Part shown: positions 1 to 11,338 of the stretch, piece after piece | Layout: each line of letters starts with the position of its first letter | Numbering within the stretch: the first letter of the stretch is position 1 | Assembly (NCBI GenBank): GCA_019054805.1 | Contig: JAHQIY010000029.1 | Span: 372,001-436,000, forward strand | Reading direction: 5' to 3' | DNA from: Brachionus manjavacas | Lineage: Eukaryota > Rotifera > Eurotatoria > Ploima > Brachionidae | DNA length: 64,000 nt | Position numbers and translations under genes: made by a program | The notes under the pieces: generated by a model | Databases searched by the model: none | Seen by the model: only the letters and a program-made list of their open reading frames with translations | Told to the model about the DNA's origin: nothing

Positions 1-699
1 ACTCAGTCCTGCCCTAACATATCTCTCACTCAACTCAAAAAGCCAATTTGAAACTGTTAGTAATTTGAGTATATTAAAAGCCTCATGATGCACCATGTTG
101 GAGTGAGTATCATATTTTAACTAAAGGATAGATCTTACTGCTGTATTCTGAATTGCTTGTATTTTTTTGATATTATTTTCTGAAAATGAATTCAAGCAAG
201 GAAAAGAATAGTCTAAAATCGATCCGAATAAAGATTTATTGAGCCAGTGTTCAAGGTCGTTAGTGTATTTATTTATCATATCTTCTAGGTTCCCCTTTTT
301 GCTATTAAATGAAGAATGTAACTAGATCATCTGCGAAAAGCAGAGAGTATTCGTTATTTGTTTTGTTTCTTTTTGGGATGTCATTAATATATATACTAAA
401 TAAAAGAGGACTAATTACTGAGCCTTGAGGAACACCTGCAAAAAAAAGGCCACAAACTCTTTTTTTTCTATTAAATGATTCCACAATTTTTTGAATTAAA
501 AAGAATAGATTATCTGCTGTTCGCCGGTGTTTCCTAAATCCAGATTGCTCCTGGATAAGGAGTGAATTATGTTCCAAAAAATTGTACAATCTTAAATAAA
601 CTATTCGTTCCAGTAACTTTCCTGAACAACTCGTTATACTAATTGGTCTATAATTTAAAGGATCTTGTAAATTAGAGGCCTTTTTTTGAATCATTGTAA
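1..699 (-). mobile_element. LINE-A fragment, internally deleted reverse transcriptase
   Basis: This is a minus-strand piece of the LINE-A reverse transcriptase. Reading from 694 downward it shows the block with NYRPISITS and LLERIVY, then QEQSGFRKHRRTADNLFFLI, then GVPQGSVISPLLF and the catalytic FADD motif. The block with DISKAFDRVWHEG that should lie between LFF and GVPQG is missing, so the two halves are fused by a deletion of roughly 70 codons. A second deletion after FADDLVTFF joins directly to the LDYSFPCLNSF region. The left part (1-300) carries the C-terminal domain, and the copy runs out of the window. It is 5'-truncated near 699. Compared with the full copy at 54.6-58.9 kb it is a dead fragment. 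Confidence 0.9.
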
Positions 700-927
700 T
701 GTATTTATTTTATATAGAAGATAAAAAAAAAATACATTAATCATATTTTAACTAATTTTGTAATTAAATCTTAAAGTGTTTCACTCTTTCTAAAGAAAAT
801 ATTTCTAACTTTTTTAAAGATTTTTCACGCAAAAATTTGCATGATTGAGGTTGATTGTGAGTTGATTTAGTGTCACTCAAAATCACACTCATACTCAAAG
901 AAAATTGCGTGAAATTGTCTATTTTAA
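700..927. other. AT-rich spacer
   Basis: No coding or RNA feature is visible between the LINE-A fragment and the foldback element that follows. Confidence 0.6.
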
Positions 928-1460
928 GGGCATTTTGAAATTGATGATCAATTTAAAATATCATTTCAATCTTTAGATATTAAAATTAATCTTTGATTTT
1001 TTTAAATAATTTTAATAAATTTAAAATAATTGGAAAAAAATTTTCTCAATTCATTGATAAAATTGATTATCAATTTAGTTAACTGATTTTTGTAAAGTTT
1101 AATTTAATTTTATTATTTATTTTGAATTTCTTTTTCTAAATTTAATTGTGAATGCTAAACAAAAAAAACTTTTGAAATAAAAAATTTCAAATAAACTTTA
1201 CAAAAAATCAGTTAATACATTTGAATATAAAAATTGATTATCAATGGATTGAGAAAATGTTTTTTCAATTTTTTTAAATTTTCTAAATCTACATTGCATG
1301 TAAATTATGTAACATTAAAATTATTAAAATTAAATAAAAGATTTATTTTAATATCTAAAGATAAACTTTTTGAATGGAAATGATATTTGGAATTGATCAT
1401 CAACTTCAAGATGCCATTTAAAGCCATTATTTGGATGCTTTAATGTGAAAGCATCCAAAT
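928..1460. repeat. Foldback (MITE-like) element with a terminal 13-bp hairpin
   Basis: The left arm starts with GGGCATTTTGAAATTGATGA at 928 and runs to about 1108. The right arm, about 1190-1416, is its imperfect reverse complement, with matching blocks such as ATATCATTT...TTTAGATATTAAAATTAAT and AAAATTGATTATCAAT. Just outside, ATTTGGATGCTTT (1429-1441) and AAAGCATCCAAAT (1448-1460) form a perfect 13-bp hairpin with a 6-nt loop. Related half-sequences occur near 18960-19260, 20405-20450, 40535-40590 and 48860-49140, so this is a dispersed family. It has no open frame, and I could not fix a target duplication. Confidence 0.6.
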
Positions 1461-1766
1461 AATAAATAATAAGCATCCATTTAAAGCCATCTTACATTGA
1501 ATATTTTCTATAAATAAAAAAACTTTTCATTCAACTTAATTGATTTCGATTGTTAATTAATTGTCTTTCCCTTTAAAAATATAAAAACCGAAAACTGATC
1601 TTATTTTTTTATTCGAAACCATTGTTTAAAAAAAATTAAAAATACCGAAAACTGATATTACTTTAATTCTTTTATTCAGTTTAACTTTTTAAAAAATGAG
1701 AAAATACAGATAAATGATCTTATTTTTAACTTCGCTAAGTTGAATTAAAACGGCTAGAATAAGCTT
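1461..1766. other. AT-rich spacer with a short tandem imperfect repeat
   Basis: Two or three degenerate copies of AAAACCGAAAACTGATCTTA-type sequence (about 1585-1725) are the only structure seen. No gene. Confidence 0.5.
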
Positions 1767-3005
1767 ACACCAGATAATCTTTTCTTTTTAATTCAAAAAA
1801 TTGTGGAATCATTTAATAGAAAAAAAAGTGTATGCAGCCTTTTTTTTGATATTTCTAAAGCCTTTGATAGGGTTTGGCATGAAGGTCTAATTTTTAAATT
1901 GATAAAAATGAATCCACCTCATTACTTGACTATCTGGATTAGATCCTTTTTAGATAGTAGGACATTTAAGGTAAATGTGAATGATCATCTGAGCGAAGAA
2001 TATAAAATAACTGCAGGTGTTCCTCAAGGCTCAGTAATTAGTCCTCTTTTATTTAGTATATATATTAATGACATCCCAAAAAGAAACAAAACAAATAACG
2101 AATACTCTCTGCTTTTCGCAGATGATCTAGTTACATTCTTCATCTATAACAAAAAGGGGTACCTAGAAAAAAGATTAATAAATACATAAACGAACTAGAA
2201 CAATGGCTTATTAAATGGAAAATGAAGATATCAGTCGAAAAGTCGTGTTTAGTAGTCTTCTCTAGGTACAAAAAAGAGAGTGATAATCTAAACTTAAAAA
2301 TTTATGGAAACAGAATAATAAACCAAAAAGAAATCAACTTTTTTGGTATTAAATTTGATTCCAAGTTAAACTTTAATATACTGGTATTTAATATACAATC
2401 AAAACACACTAGGAAATTTATATAAACCTTTAGTCGGATCGATTTTAGACTATTCTTTTCCTTGCTTGAATTCATTTTCAGAAAATAATATCAAAAAACC
2501 ACAAGCAATTCAGAATACAGCAGTAAGATCTATCCTTAAGTTAAAATATGATACTCCCTCCAACATCGTGCAACATGAAGCATTTACTAAACTTAAATTA
2601 CTAACAGTCTCGAATCGGCTTTTTGAGTTGAGTGAGAGATATGTTTGGACAGGACTGAGTTATTCTTTTCCATTGGTTGAAAGACTGGTGAAAGAATACA
2701 AAGCAGGTTTCGAATCAAGATATATTGAATACCCAACTCCATTGTGTAATTGCTACCTTACTATTTCTTCTTTTTTTCCTGAAACTTGAACAATTTAAAC
2801 ATGTGCCACATGAAACAATCTTTTCCAATTTATGTCTTTTCAACTTTAATTTTTCTAGCTTATTTACTCTATTTTGATTCTTTTTTTTTTTTTTTATCTA
2901 ATTTTATTTACTTTAATTTAATTTTTATTTTATTTTTTTATTTTATTTTTAACTTATTCTGAAGGAGCTTTAGCTCGGTACAGAAAACAAATAAGTAAAA
3001 AATAA
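1767..3005 (+). mobile_element. LINE-A copy, 5'-truncated, with complete 3' end
   Basis: The copy begins inside the reverse transcriptase domain (DNLFFLIQKI at about 1772) and keeps the palm motifs FFDISKAFDRVWHEG, AGVPQGSVISPLLF and FADDLVTFF in one frame (1803-2189). A frameshift follows at about 2190. The next section (2222-2425) reads FGIKFDSKLNFNI and then has a deletion joining to the LVGSILDYSFPCLNSF region (2430-2789). The 3' end matches other copies: GAAGGAGCTTTAGCTCGGTA at 2962, followed by a tail of AAATAA-type repeats. It is inactive because of the frameshift and deletion. The tail supports insertion by target-primed reverse transcription, but no clear target duplication was found. 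Confidence 0.9.
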
Positions 3006-3045
3006 AATAAATATATTAGAAGTATTAAAAAAATGATTTTATAAT

Positions 3046-3294
3046 ATGAATACATATAACTATTCATCTGAACAGTTAGATGCTGAGGATCAAGTAAGCG
3101 ATGACGAGTTTGATTATGTTCAACCTACTCTGCAAGAATTTGTCGACGAGTATGAAAGTGAGTCAGAAACATCAGACGAAGAAGACGATGATGCACCTTT
3201 ATTAGAATCTCCATCTAGCACACCCAGGATTCCTCGCTCATCGACATTTACCATAGCCTCCGAATCCAGCAGCATAACTAACAAAAATTATTAA
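3046..3294 (+). CDS. Hypothetical acidic protein fragment (82 codons)
   Basis: An open frame of 82 codons is dominated by Asp, Glu and Ser, with acidic runs around residues 15-22 and 34-50 and a Ser/Pro/Thr-rich end. After the TAA the same frame continues for about 25 codons with Lys-Tyr-Tyr-Cys-Trp and a downstream Arg-Pro. An acidic low-complexity start followed by a Trp...Pro segment resembles the N terminus of some piggyBac-type transposases, but no catalytic domain follows. I do not recognise it with confidence; it could also be chance sequence. Confidence 0.3.
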   Translation: MNTYNYSSEQLDAEDQVSDDEFDYVQPTLQEFVDEYESESETSDEEDDDAPLLESPSSTPRIPRSSTFTIASESSSITNKNY

Positions 3295-3774
3295 GGAAAA
3301 GAAAAGTACTATTGCTGGAATTCAAGACCTCAATTTTTTTTCGGGTCAAAAATGACCCATTTTGGCCGATAACGTTATTTTTTCTATTTTGGACGAATAA
3401 GAGTTAAAATAGCTAACAAAATTTTTGAGGTTATTTTTATTTGTGAAACTATTCCAACATTTTAATTTTGATGCAATGAGCGAATTAAATTTTTAACGTA
3501 AATAAACAGGTATTTTTTCTCAATTATTTTTTATCTATGTCAATTGAAAAATTAGAAGGGTAAAAATAAATTTAAAAAAAAGGTTGTATTTGATTTAAGG
3601 TGAAACCAACACATAATTAAAGCTTATTTTTTTTTAAAACTATTTGCCAGTGCATTATCAGCATCAATACAAATATAATTGGTTAAGTTAGACTCAAAGA
3701 TGATTTAGAGTTTAATACAGATATAGATAAAGGAACAATCTTTGGAAATATCTTAGTTCAACTTTCAGTCCTCA
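3295..3774. other. AT-rich region with GGGTCAAAAATGACCC palindrome
   Basis: The only visible structure is the palindrome GGGTCA-AAAA-TGACCC at 3343-3358. No gene is seen. Confidence 0.5.
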
Positions 3775-6117
3775 ACTAGATTTTGGTAAATCAGAAGACT
3801 GTTTTGAAAAAAACACAAGACCCTAACAACCATTGTTCAATTAGTATGACAATTTACCTTGGAAAAATACTTGAACGTATCATCCTCACTAGAATAAATA
3901 ATTTTCTTAAGCACAATAAATTACTTATCCATGAAAAAATAGGATTTAGAAAACATAGACTTACTGCAGATAATCTTTACTTTCTTATTTAAAAAAGCAT
4001 GTTGTCTTTATTTTGAAATTTTAAAGCTTTTGATAGAGTTTAGCACGATGGACTAATTTACAAGCTAATTAAAATTAATCTACCACCATCTCTTATTTAT
4101 TGAAGAAGATCATTTCTCCATTTAATATCTTTTAGAGTAAATATAAATGGTTTGTTCAAGTGATCATTAAATTTTTAAAGTTGGAGTTCCACGAGTGTCA
4201 GTAATTCTTTTTAGCTAATAAAAAGCAAATTTTCTAAATAAAATTTTGTGTATTTTTACTAACTTTTTAATACTACTATAATCTTTTTATTATTTAAGGT
4301 AAGGAAATGAACAAGTATTTTTTTATCTATTTTTAATTTTTTCTTCTATTCCTCGTTATTTTTCTCTAACATTAGGGAAGGATAGAAATAGAAAATAAAA
4401 TGAATTTATAGCATTTTTTTAAATGACATACAGTGGTGTTCCGGATTTAGTAATTTACGATAATTTACGTAAAAAATAGTAAATTTACCGAATTTTACGT
4501 AAAATATTGTAAATTTACGTAAATTTACAAAAGTAAAAAAACGTAAATTTACTTGATTTTACGTAAAATTTGGTAAATTTCGATCATTTTACGTAAATTT
4601 ATGTAAAAAAAAAATGTCCAAAAAATTGAAATAATTTGGCACTTTTTAAAAAAAAATGAATTTTTGTTATCCTTCAATATTTATATCCAAAATTATGAAA
4701 AAAAAAAATTACCATAATTTACGTAAATTTTGGTAAAATGTAATCAATTTAATGGTAAAAAATAGTAAAAAATGGTAAAAATGATTATTTAAAATTTTAA
4801 ATTAATTTGAAAAAAAATTTTTATTAGGTTGGTTATAATTTTTCAAACACTTAAAGGGTGAAAAATTAATTTTAATTTTCTTTAATTTTTATGGGTATTT
4901 GAAATTGTTAAAAGAGAAATACCAGGTCAAAAAGATCAGAGAAAATTCTAAGCTATTTCTAAAGCTCCTTCAAAAATTAATGATTTAAAAATTATTTAAT
5001 AGTTTTTTTATTTTTTTATTTTTTGAAGGAGCTTTAGAAATAGCTTAGAATTTTCTCTGATCTTTTTGACCTGGTATTTCTCTTTTAACAATTTCAAATA
5101 CCCAAATGCGCTCTCTACTTAAATCTTTGCCTTTCAACAAAAATAATAAAAATTAAAGAAAATTAAAATTAATTTTTCACCCTTTAAGTGTTTGAAAAAT
5201 TATAACCAACCTAATAAAAATTTTTTTTCAAATTAATTTAAAATTTTAAATAATCATTTTTACCATTTTTTACTATTTTTTACCATTAAATTGATTACAT
5301 TTTACCAAAATTTACGTAAATTATGGTAATTTTTTTTCTCATAATTTTGGATATAAATATTGAAGGATAACAAAAATTCATTTTTTTAAAAAGTGCCAAA
5401 TTATTTCAATTTTTTGGACATTTTTTTTTTACATAAATTTACGTAAAATGATCGAAATTTACCAAATTTTACGTAAAATCAAGTAAATTTACGTTTTTTT
5501 ACTTTTGTAAATTTACGTAAATTTACAATATTTTACGTAAAATTCGGTAAATTTACTATTTTTTACGTAAATTATCGTAAATTACTAAATCCGGAACACC
5601 ACTGTACCAAAAAGAAGCAAGACTAAAGCCAAACCAATATAGCTAAATTTAAAGCCTCTCTTTTTTTTGCAGATGATTTGGCTACCTTTTTTTACCTTTA
5701 AAGATAGTAAATCTTGAAAAAGTGATTAATAAATATCTAAAAAAAGAAGAAATATGGCTTTTAAAATGAAAAATGAAAATTTCGATTGAGAAGTCATGTA
5801 GCATGATCTTTGAGAAAAAAACTAAAATTAAAATCAATCTTGAGCTTAAATCAATGGTAACAATTTAAATAATGAGGAAAAAGTCAAACTCTTAGGCATC
5901 ACATTGGACTCAAAACTTACCTTTGTTCCAATAGTAGATGAATTGGAAGAGCGCTGTAATTCAAGGCTTAATATAATAAAATATCTCTCAAATAGGAAAT
6001 GGAGTCTAAAATCAAAAATCTTAGGTAATCTTTACAAGTTTTTGATAGGATCAATCTTTGATTATACTTTCCTTGTTTAAAATCATTATCAGAAACTAAT
6101 ATAAAAAATACAACTTA
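3775..6117 (+). mobile_element. Old LINE-A-like copy interrupted by other insertions
   Basis: This is a diverged relative of LINE-A. From 3783 it reads a degenerate version of the NYRPISIT block (NNHCSISMT), LGKILERIIL and GFRKHRLTADNLYFLI, followed by a broken fingers-palm region and GVPRVSVI near 4185-4205. About 200 bp of unrelated sequence (4213-4405) and then a 1.17 kb foldback (4431-5604) interrupt it. The LINE resumes at 5605 with the codons for I-P-K-R, then FADDLATFF-like sequence at about 5665, LLGITLDSKLTF (about 5890) and ERCNSRLNIIKYLSNRKW to about 6115. It holds many stops and frameshifts and lacks a 3' end. It belongs to a sister lineage older than the other copies. Confidence 0.8.
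4431..5604. mobile_element. Tc1/mariner-type foldback MITE with TA target duplication
   Basis: The element starts CAGTGGTGTTCCGGATTTAG and ends with the reverse complement of that sequence. It is flanked by TA on both sides (4429-4430 and 5605-5606). The left arm is about 4431-4975 and the right arm about 5021-5604, leaving a centre of roughly 45 bp, so nearly the whole element can fold into one hairpin. The right arm has about 42 extra bases near 5107-5148. The arms are rich in repeated TTTACGTAAA-type motifs. There is no open frame, so it is non-autonomous. CAGTG ends plus a TA duplication are hallmarks of the Tc1/mariner superfamily. Removing the element and one TA restores a continuous LINE reading of N-D-I-P-K-R, which fixes the insertion site. 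Confidence 0.85.
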
Positions 6118-6136
6118 GAACTCCCAAAAAAAGAAA

Positions 6137-6857
6137 CAAGCCTTGGTCCAACAAAGCTATGTTTTAAAATCTGTACAATTATTTATAGACAAAAGTTGTT
6201 TGCAGTTTTTGAGTTAGCTAACACCTAACGTGAAAATCCAAGGAAAATAGAATCAAAAATATCTCGATAATTAATTTCAGTTTATTATTAAAATAAGATT
6301 TCAATTGATATAATCTTAAAATGCTTCAAACATTAAAGAAAGAAAATAAAATGTTGAATACAACAAAATATGAATTGAATATTTGAAATTTAATAAGCAA
6401 TTAAGGCTAAAAATTTTTTCAAGCTTTAAGGCAAAATAATTAGAAACAAAATATTTAATTATTCAATAAAATTAAAAAAAATTAAAAATCAAGTAAATAC
6501 TTCAAAAGACAAGGCTTAGACAATGAACTTTTTTGTTCTTTATGATCCTTTTTAAAAAGTGCATAAAACTTTTGGTTTCGTTCTTTTATGTTATTTTGAG
6601 TGATCCAATGTCCAAAAATACAAACTAGCCTTGTTCCAAAAAAGCTATGTTTTAAAATAAGTACAATAATTTTTAGACAAAAAAAGTTTTGCAAATGATT
6701 TATCTTAAACTTAATATAGTCAAGACAAAGGGGTTAAAGATAAAACCCAACGTGAAAATTCAAGGAAAATAGAATCAAAAAAATCTCGATAATTAATTTC
6801 AGTTTATTATTAAAATAAGATTTCAATTAATATAATCTTAAAATTTTTCAAACACTA
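6137..6857. repeat. Direct repeat pair, about 200 bp each
   Basis: A block beginning with AGCCTTGGTCCAACAAAGCT (about 6139-6330) recurs at about 6625-6857 with substitutions and small indels. Both copies contain AACGTGAAAATCCAAGGAAA-type sequence and AATTAATTTCAGTTTATTAT. The first copy abuts the broken end of the old LINE. The spacer between the copies has no gene. The origin is unknown; it may be a duplicated piece of a non-autonomous element. Confidence 0.7.
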
Positions 6858-8974
6858 GTTGTAGTATAAATTCTGTGGGAGAATTGAGTCTCCAAGTAGT
6901 GGCGCACGTTGACGCCCCATTTTATCAGCCTAAGGCCAATTTTTTTTAAATAAGTTATTTTTAGATAACTAATTTTTACATAGTTTTAAATAAACTTTTT
7001 TTGAATTTTTTGAATATGCTAATTTGGATGCAAGAAAATTTTTAAATTTAACTAGTATCAAAACAAAGAATTTTTACAAAATATTTTAAATCAGTAGCTT
7101 GTCAATTCTTTTTTTAAAAATGCTCGTGTTAGTGACGCTCTTAGTCACTTTATCCAGTGTTTTCAAATTTCCTGCAGTCCGGTTAGTAAAAAAGTTGTGT
7201 CTCACTCCACAATTGCGGATATTCTCTAAAAAATTTTTTCTCTTTTATGAACGTTTACCGTTTTACGCATTGTCAATTTAGGGTTTATTTTGAAATTAGA
7301 TTTTTTTAACAAAATTTTAGATAAAATAAAAGGGGTCCGGGGCGTAGCCCTGGTTTAGGGATTTCGGTTCAGCAAAAAGAGTGAGGGTTTATTCTTAATT
7401 AAAGCTTTATTAATTTATAATAATTAATTGTGTAGTGATTGATTTTTAAAAATATATAAACACTCAGTAAAACATTTTACAAAAAATCTCTTTATTTTCT
7501 TTTTTATTTGTTTATTTCAAGGATTAAATGAAAAAAGATGCCTAAGTTTGGAAAAGAATACAGCCATTAATAAATAAAATTTATTTTAAAATTTTAAAAT
7601 TAATTATTGGTTTCAATGAAGCGAAACGGGAACAGTTGAACTATTAATAAGAATTGGAAAATTGATTGTCATATTTCTTAATTAAAGTTTAAAGTTAAAC
7701 AAAAAATTTTCATAATTTTTTTTCTATTTTCAAATAAAAATTAAACTTTTAAATTAGGCATTTAAATTAGAAAATGACTGCTCTATTCTCTTAAGAATTT
7801 TTCGGATAATAATTGAACTTTGGTTCACCTAACCGACTAGATCCAGTTTTTCAACGATTGAATATAAACTTTAATCTAATGAATTATTTATCTATTTTTT
7901 GTGTTTTTTTATTTTTATTCATTTTTTATTTTATTTTATATTATTTAACATTTTTTAGTTTTTTCATGTGTTATTATTCTAAAAAATAAAAGAATTTTTT
8001 AAAAGTTAAAAAAGAATTTTCAAATTTTTTTTTCAAATTTCCAAATAAAAATTAAACTCATTCTATTTCACCAAAGAGTTTAATTTCAAATATAAAAATG
8101 CTTGCAATATTAACTTAAAATTATTTTTTTTTTGAAACTGAAAAAAATATTTGAAACATCGCATGTTTAGTTTGTTTTACTGAGCTTTGGGAGACTTAGT
8201 TTTCCAATATTAAACCATATTTTCCTAAATTTTATAAAAACATAAAATCTAAAAGAGAAAAATTAAAATTAAGAGTTAGTATCTTAAGGACGCTAAGTAA
8301 AATGCTTCATTTACTCTTCGAATTATCATCAAACAAGTTTCTTTCAATTTTATTTTCCTTGTTCACTATTTTTAGAGTTGATAAATATTTTTAAATTAAT
8401 TTTGCTTAAAATAAATTCAAATTTGATTTTAAAAGAAAAAACTTTAAATTTTAAAAATTTATTAGTTACAAATTTAAAAAAAAAAATTAATTAAAACATT
8501 GAGGAATATTTGAATCTGAAATAAATGGCTAGCTACTAAAATATTAACTGCAAAAATTTCGTCTACTCTTTAGCATTTTTTTAGTCCCGATATAATTTCA
8601 GGAATTAAATAGAAAAAAAATTGAAATTTTCCAGTACTTAAATGTTTATTATTAAGAACATTATCAATGTAAAATATAAATATAATTAACAGAGAATATA
8701 ATTAATTTGAGCCTCATCGTTGCCAAAGAAAAAATTTACCAGATCAATAAAAAAATATATTATCAACAAGAATAGGCCTAGTGCCTAATTAAATTTCTTT
8801 CCAGTATTAGTTTTCTTCCTATTTGATCGACTCCTTTAATCATTCTTAATATTAATCTATTTATATCTTAAAATTGAAAACAATTCGTAAAATTAAGTTG
8901 TCCAAACGACCCAACTTAATTAGGTAAATGAAGAAGTTCATGAAATCCAGACGTCAGAATAAATGATTTAAGAA
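6858..8974. other. Gene-poor AT-rich region
   Basis: I see no gene. Two short GC-richer islands stand out: about 6868-6935 (containing AGTGGCGCACGTTGACGCCCC) and about 7330-7375 (GGGGTCCGGGGCGTAGCCC). Open frames here are short and AT-driven. Confidence 0.5.
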
Positions 8975-9195
8975 ATTTGACTTGACTTGTCACAAGTCAT
9001 TGACATGACTTAGAATTGACTTGATTTCAAAAAATTTAATTTTTGTCTTCGAAGGAATTTGATTAAAAAATCTTCTAATTAATTTCTAATAAGAATAATA
9101 TTAAAAATCTAAAGAATCATTATTATGGTTGGATTCTTCTTACCCGTTTTTTATTGACTTTCACAAAAAAAAATTCATTTTAAGTCAAGTCAAAT
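8975..9195. repeat. Small inverted-repeat element rich in GACTT/AAGTC
   Basis: ATTTGACTTGACTT at 8975-8988 and its exact reverse complement AAGTCAAGTCAAAT at 9182-9195 bracket about 220 bp that is itself rich in GACTT/AAGTC words. Similar AAGTC/GACTT clusters occur near 16290-16350, 21175-21195, 21785-21800 and 53010-53060. It is probably a degraded foldback. Confidence 0.45.
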
Positions 9196-9453
9196 CTTTA
9201 ACTTCACCAAAAAACCACTTAAAAATGACTTAAATTTTTGACTGACGCACAAGTCTAAAACAATCTAATGTCAATTTAATATTTGAAAAATTAATGTCTT
9301 CTCTTTAAAAAATAGAAATACATTAGACTTAAAAACAGTAAAGTCTACGATAATTAAGGCAATTCCTCGTGAAAAATTAAAAATTTTGATTATTAACAAA
9401 CTTGAAATATAAACCACTTATTTACATAATAAAAATTAAAACTATCCAAAAAT

Positions 9454-9757
9454 AAGTTCTTATCAGGAGCAATCTGAATTTGGGATACACCGGCGAAAAT
9501 CAGATAATCTTTTCTTAATAATTCAAAAAATTGTGGAGTCATTTAATAGAAAGAAAAGAGTTTGTTTGCTATTTTTTGATATTTCTTTATCTTTTGGTTT
9601 GGGATGAAGGTTTAATATTAAAATTGATTAAAATGAATCCACCCCTTTACTTATCAAACTGGATTAAATCATTTCTAGACTCTAGGACATTTAAGGTAAA
9701 TGTGAATGACCACTTGAGCGAAGAATACCAAATAACTATTGGTGTAATTCTTATAAT
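9454..9757 (+). mobile_element. LINE-A fragment (RT fingers/palm)
   Basis: The fragment starts within the block equivalent to QEQSGFRKHRRTADN (here QSEFGIHRRKSDN-like) and runs through the FNRKK segment, a damaged DISKAFDRVWDEG block, and the region KLIKMNPPLYLSNWIKSFLDSRTFKVNVNDHLSEEY. It ends abruptly within the ITAGVPQG block. A small deletion removes the first catalytic Asp region. The following 140 bp (9758-9900) are not LINE-A and I do not recognise them. Confidence 0.8.
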
Positions 9758-9904
9758 TAAATTATTTTCTCGAGATGATTTAGACTATAGAATACAGAAA
9801 ATTCGTTTAGAAAAAAATGTTATTGAGAAATTTCCAAATTTGATATCAATCATCTGAATGGATTATGAGAAACTTTTTTTTCTAGTTTTTTTTTAAAACA
9901 AAAA

Positions 9905-10175
9905 AAAAAAAACATTTTACTTTTTTTTACCATTTTTTACTCTAAGAAAATTAGATCTAAACGATAAATTCCTTGCTTAAAAATTTACAAATTTTAATAA
10001 AATGTAAATTTTTTTAATAAAACGTCAAATTCGTCAATGTTTTAGACATTTTTGTTTTTACAACAATTAAAGAAAATTCTAAAATTTTAAGTAAAAAATG
10101 GTGACTTCATGATTTTTTACCTTTGTAAAATTTCCACATTTTACGTACCGAGATACCAAATCCTGAACACCACTG
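9905..10175. mobile_element. Degraded, one-ended relative of the Tc1/mariner foldback
   Basis: The right end reads CCTGAACACCACTG followed by TA (10176-10177), matching the terminus of the element at 4431-5604. The preceding sequence holds TTTTTTACCATTTTTTAC and TTTTACGTA words typical of its arms. The left terminus is not recognisable, so this is one arm or a decayed copy. Confidence 0.6.
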
Positions 10176-10652
10176 TATAATTAAACTATTTCTTTTAAGA
10201 ACTTTAAATATACCAATTTCTTTTTATTTATCATTTTTTTATTTGTACTTAAATTGATTTAAAATTATTTTCAAACATGAGGGCTGAAAACAGGACTATT
10301 TGCCGCTCGAAACTGCCCAGGAGTCTTTCTCCAAAAATATTTTTCAAGAAAATTTAAACATGTTTTAGTGATCAGAGTAATTGAAAGAGGTCAAAATTTT
10401 TCAAACGTGTAACAGTGAGATGGAGAAAAAAAATGGCTCTTTTTGTCCAAACGGCTGCACAAAAAAAGCAAAATCAGAAAAAAAATTAATTTTTTCCTTT
10501 GACATTATTTTTTTAGAGATAATTAAATTAAATTAATTGCTCAATAAAATGTTTTTTTTTTAGTATAATAATTATTTTTTTACTTTTTTATATTTTTGCT
10601 TTTTTCTTTAATCATTTATAAAATAAAATGAAAAACTAAAGAAAAAATTATT
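10176..10652. other. AT-rich spacer, no gene seen
   Basis: Nothing coding is visible. Confidence 0.5.
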
Positions 10653-10912
10653 TGTTATAGGTGTGATATAGCGACATCTTTGTCGATATCACTGGATAGT
10701 TGATTAACTTAACCATGAGCGTTTAAGTTAACAAGGAGCATAAATAGCTGCTCCAATACGTCTAACGAGAAGATCGGATAGACGGGCCCAAGGGTACTAA
10801 TGTGAACATTACAATAGGTATTTGATAAAAGTTTTTATATTTGTGAAAACTTTACTGAATAAATTATTTGCATTTTTTTACGAACTAGTGATCATTCAGC
10901 CGTTTATCAGCA
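10653..10912 (+). repeat. Possible solo LTR
   Basis: This block is richer in GC than its surroundings. It has a TG start (TGTTATAGGTGTGATATAGC), a hairpin GTGATAT...ATATCAC around AGCGACATCTTTGTCG, a TATA-like ATAAATA near 10741 between GGAGCA and TGCTCC, a polyadenylation-like AATAAA near 10858, and a CA end near 10911. That order fits a retroviral-type LTR of about 260 bp. No flanking direct repeat and no partner LTR were found, so the identification is weak. Confidence 0.3.
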
Positions 10913-11248
10913 GTTTCTTTTTTATAAAATTATTTTCAAATAATTAATTTTATCATATTTTAAGGAATTTTTTTTATTCTTAATAAATTAGAGCCTTTTT
11001 TTCCTGAATTTTGTTTTTCCCAAAATTGTGAATTTTTTTTCAGGATTACCCTAGTTAGAATTTAAAAAAATATTTTTAAACTTAACATGATATTATCATG
11101 ATCAAGTATGTAATAAATCTTTAATCTTTTTATATCTTGAAAAACTAAAAGACAAACCGGCGTAATATCTAAAATTACGCTGGTCGTGTCTCTAGATTGA
11201 TAAATCTACGATAATTTTTAGACAATTCCTAGCGCCTTTCAGAAATTC
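10913..11248. other. AT-rich spacer, no gene seen
   Basis: Contains short hairpin-like ACCGGCGTAATAT...ATTACGCTGGT (about 11157-11183) but nothing I can assign. Confidence 0.4.
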
Positions 11249-11338
11249 TTTTTTTCTAATTTTAAAAAATTATATTCAAAAAATCAATTTATGAATTTAA
11301 ATTTAAAATTAAAAAATGAATATAGATTTGTTATTTAA

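Noticed and set aside
7330-7375. GC-rich island considered as an RNA gene
   Set aside because: No tRNA-like arms, no box A/B pattern and no conserved RNA structure that I can recognise.
10662-10700. Hairpin considered as a bacterial-type terminator
   Set aside because: The window is clearly eukaryotic, and the hairpin sits in an LTR-like block.
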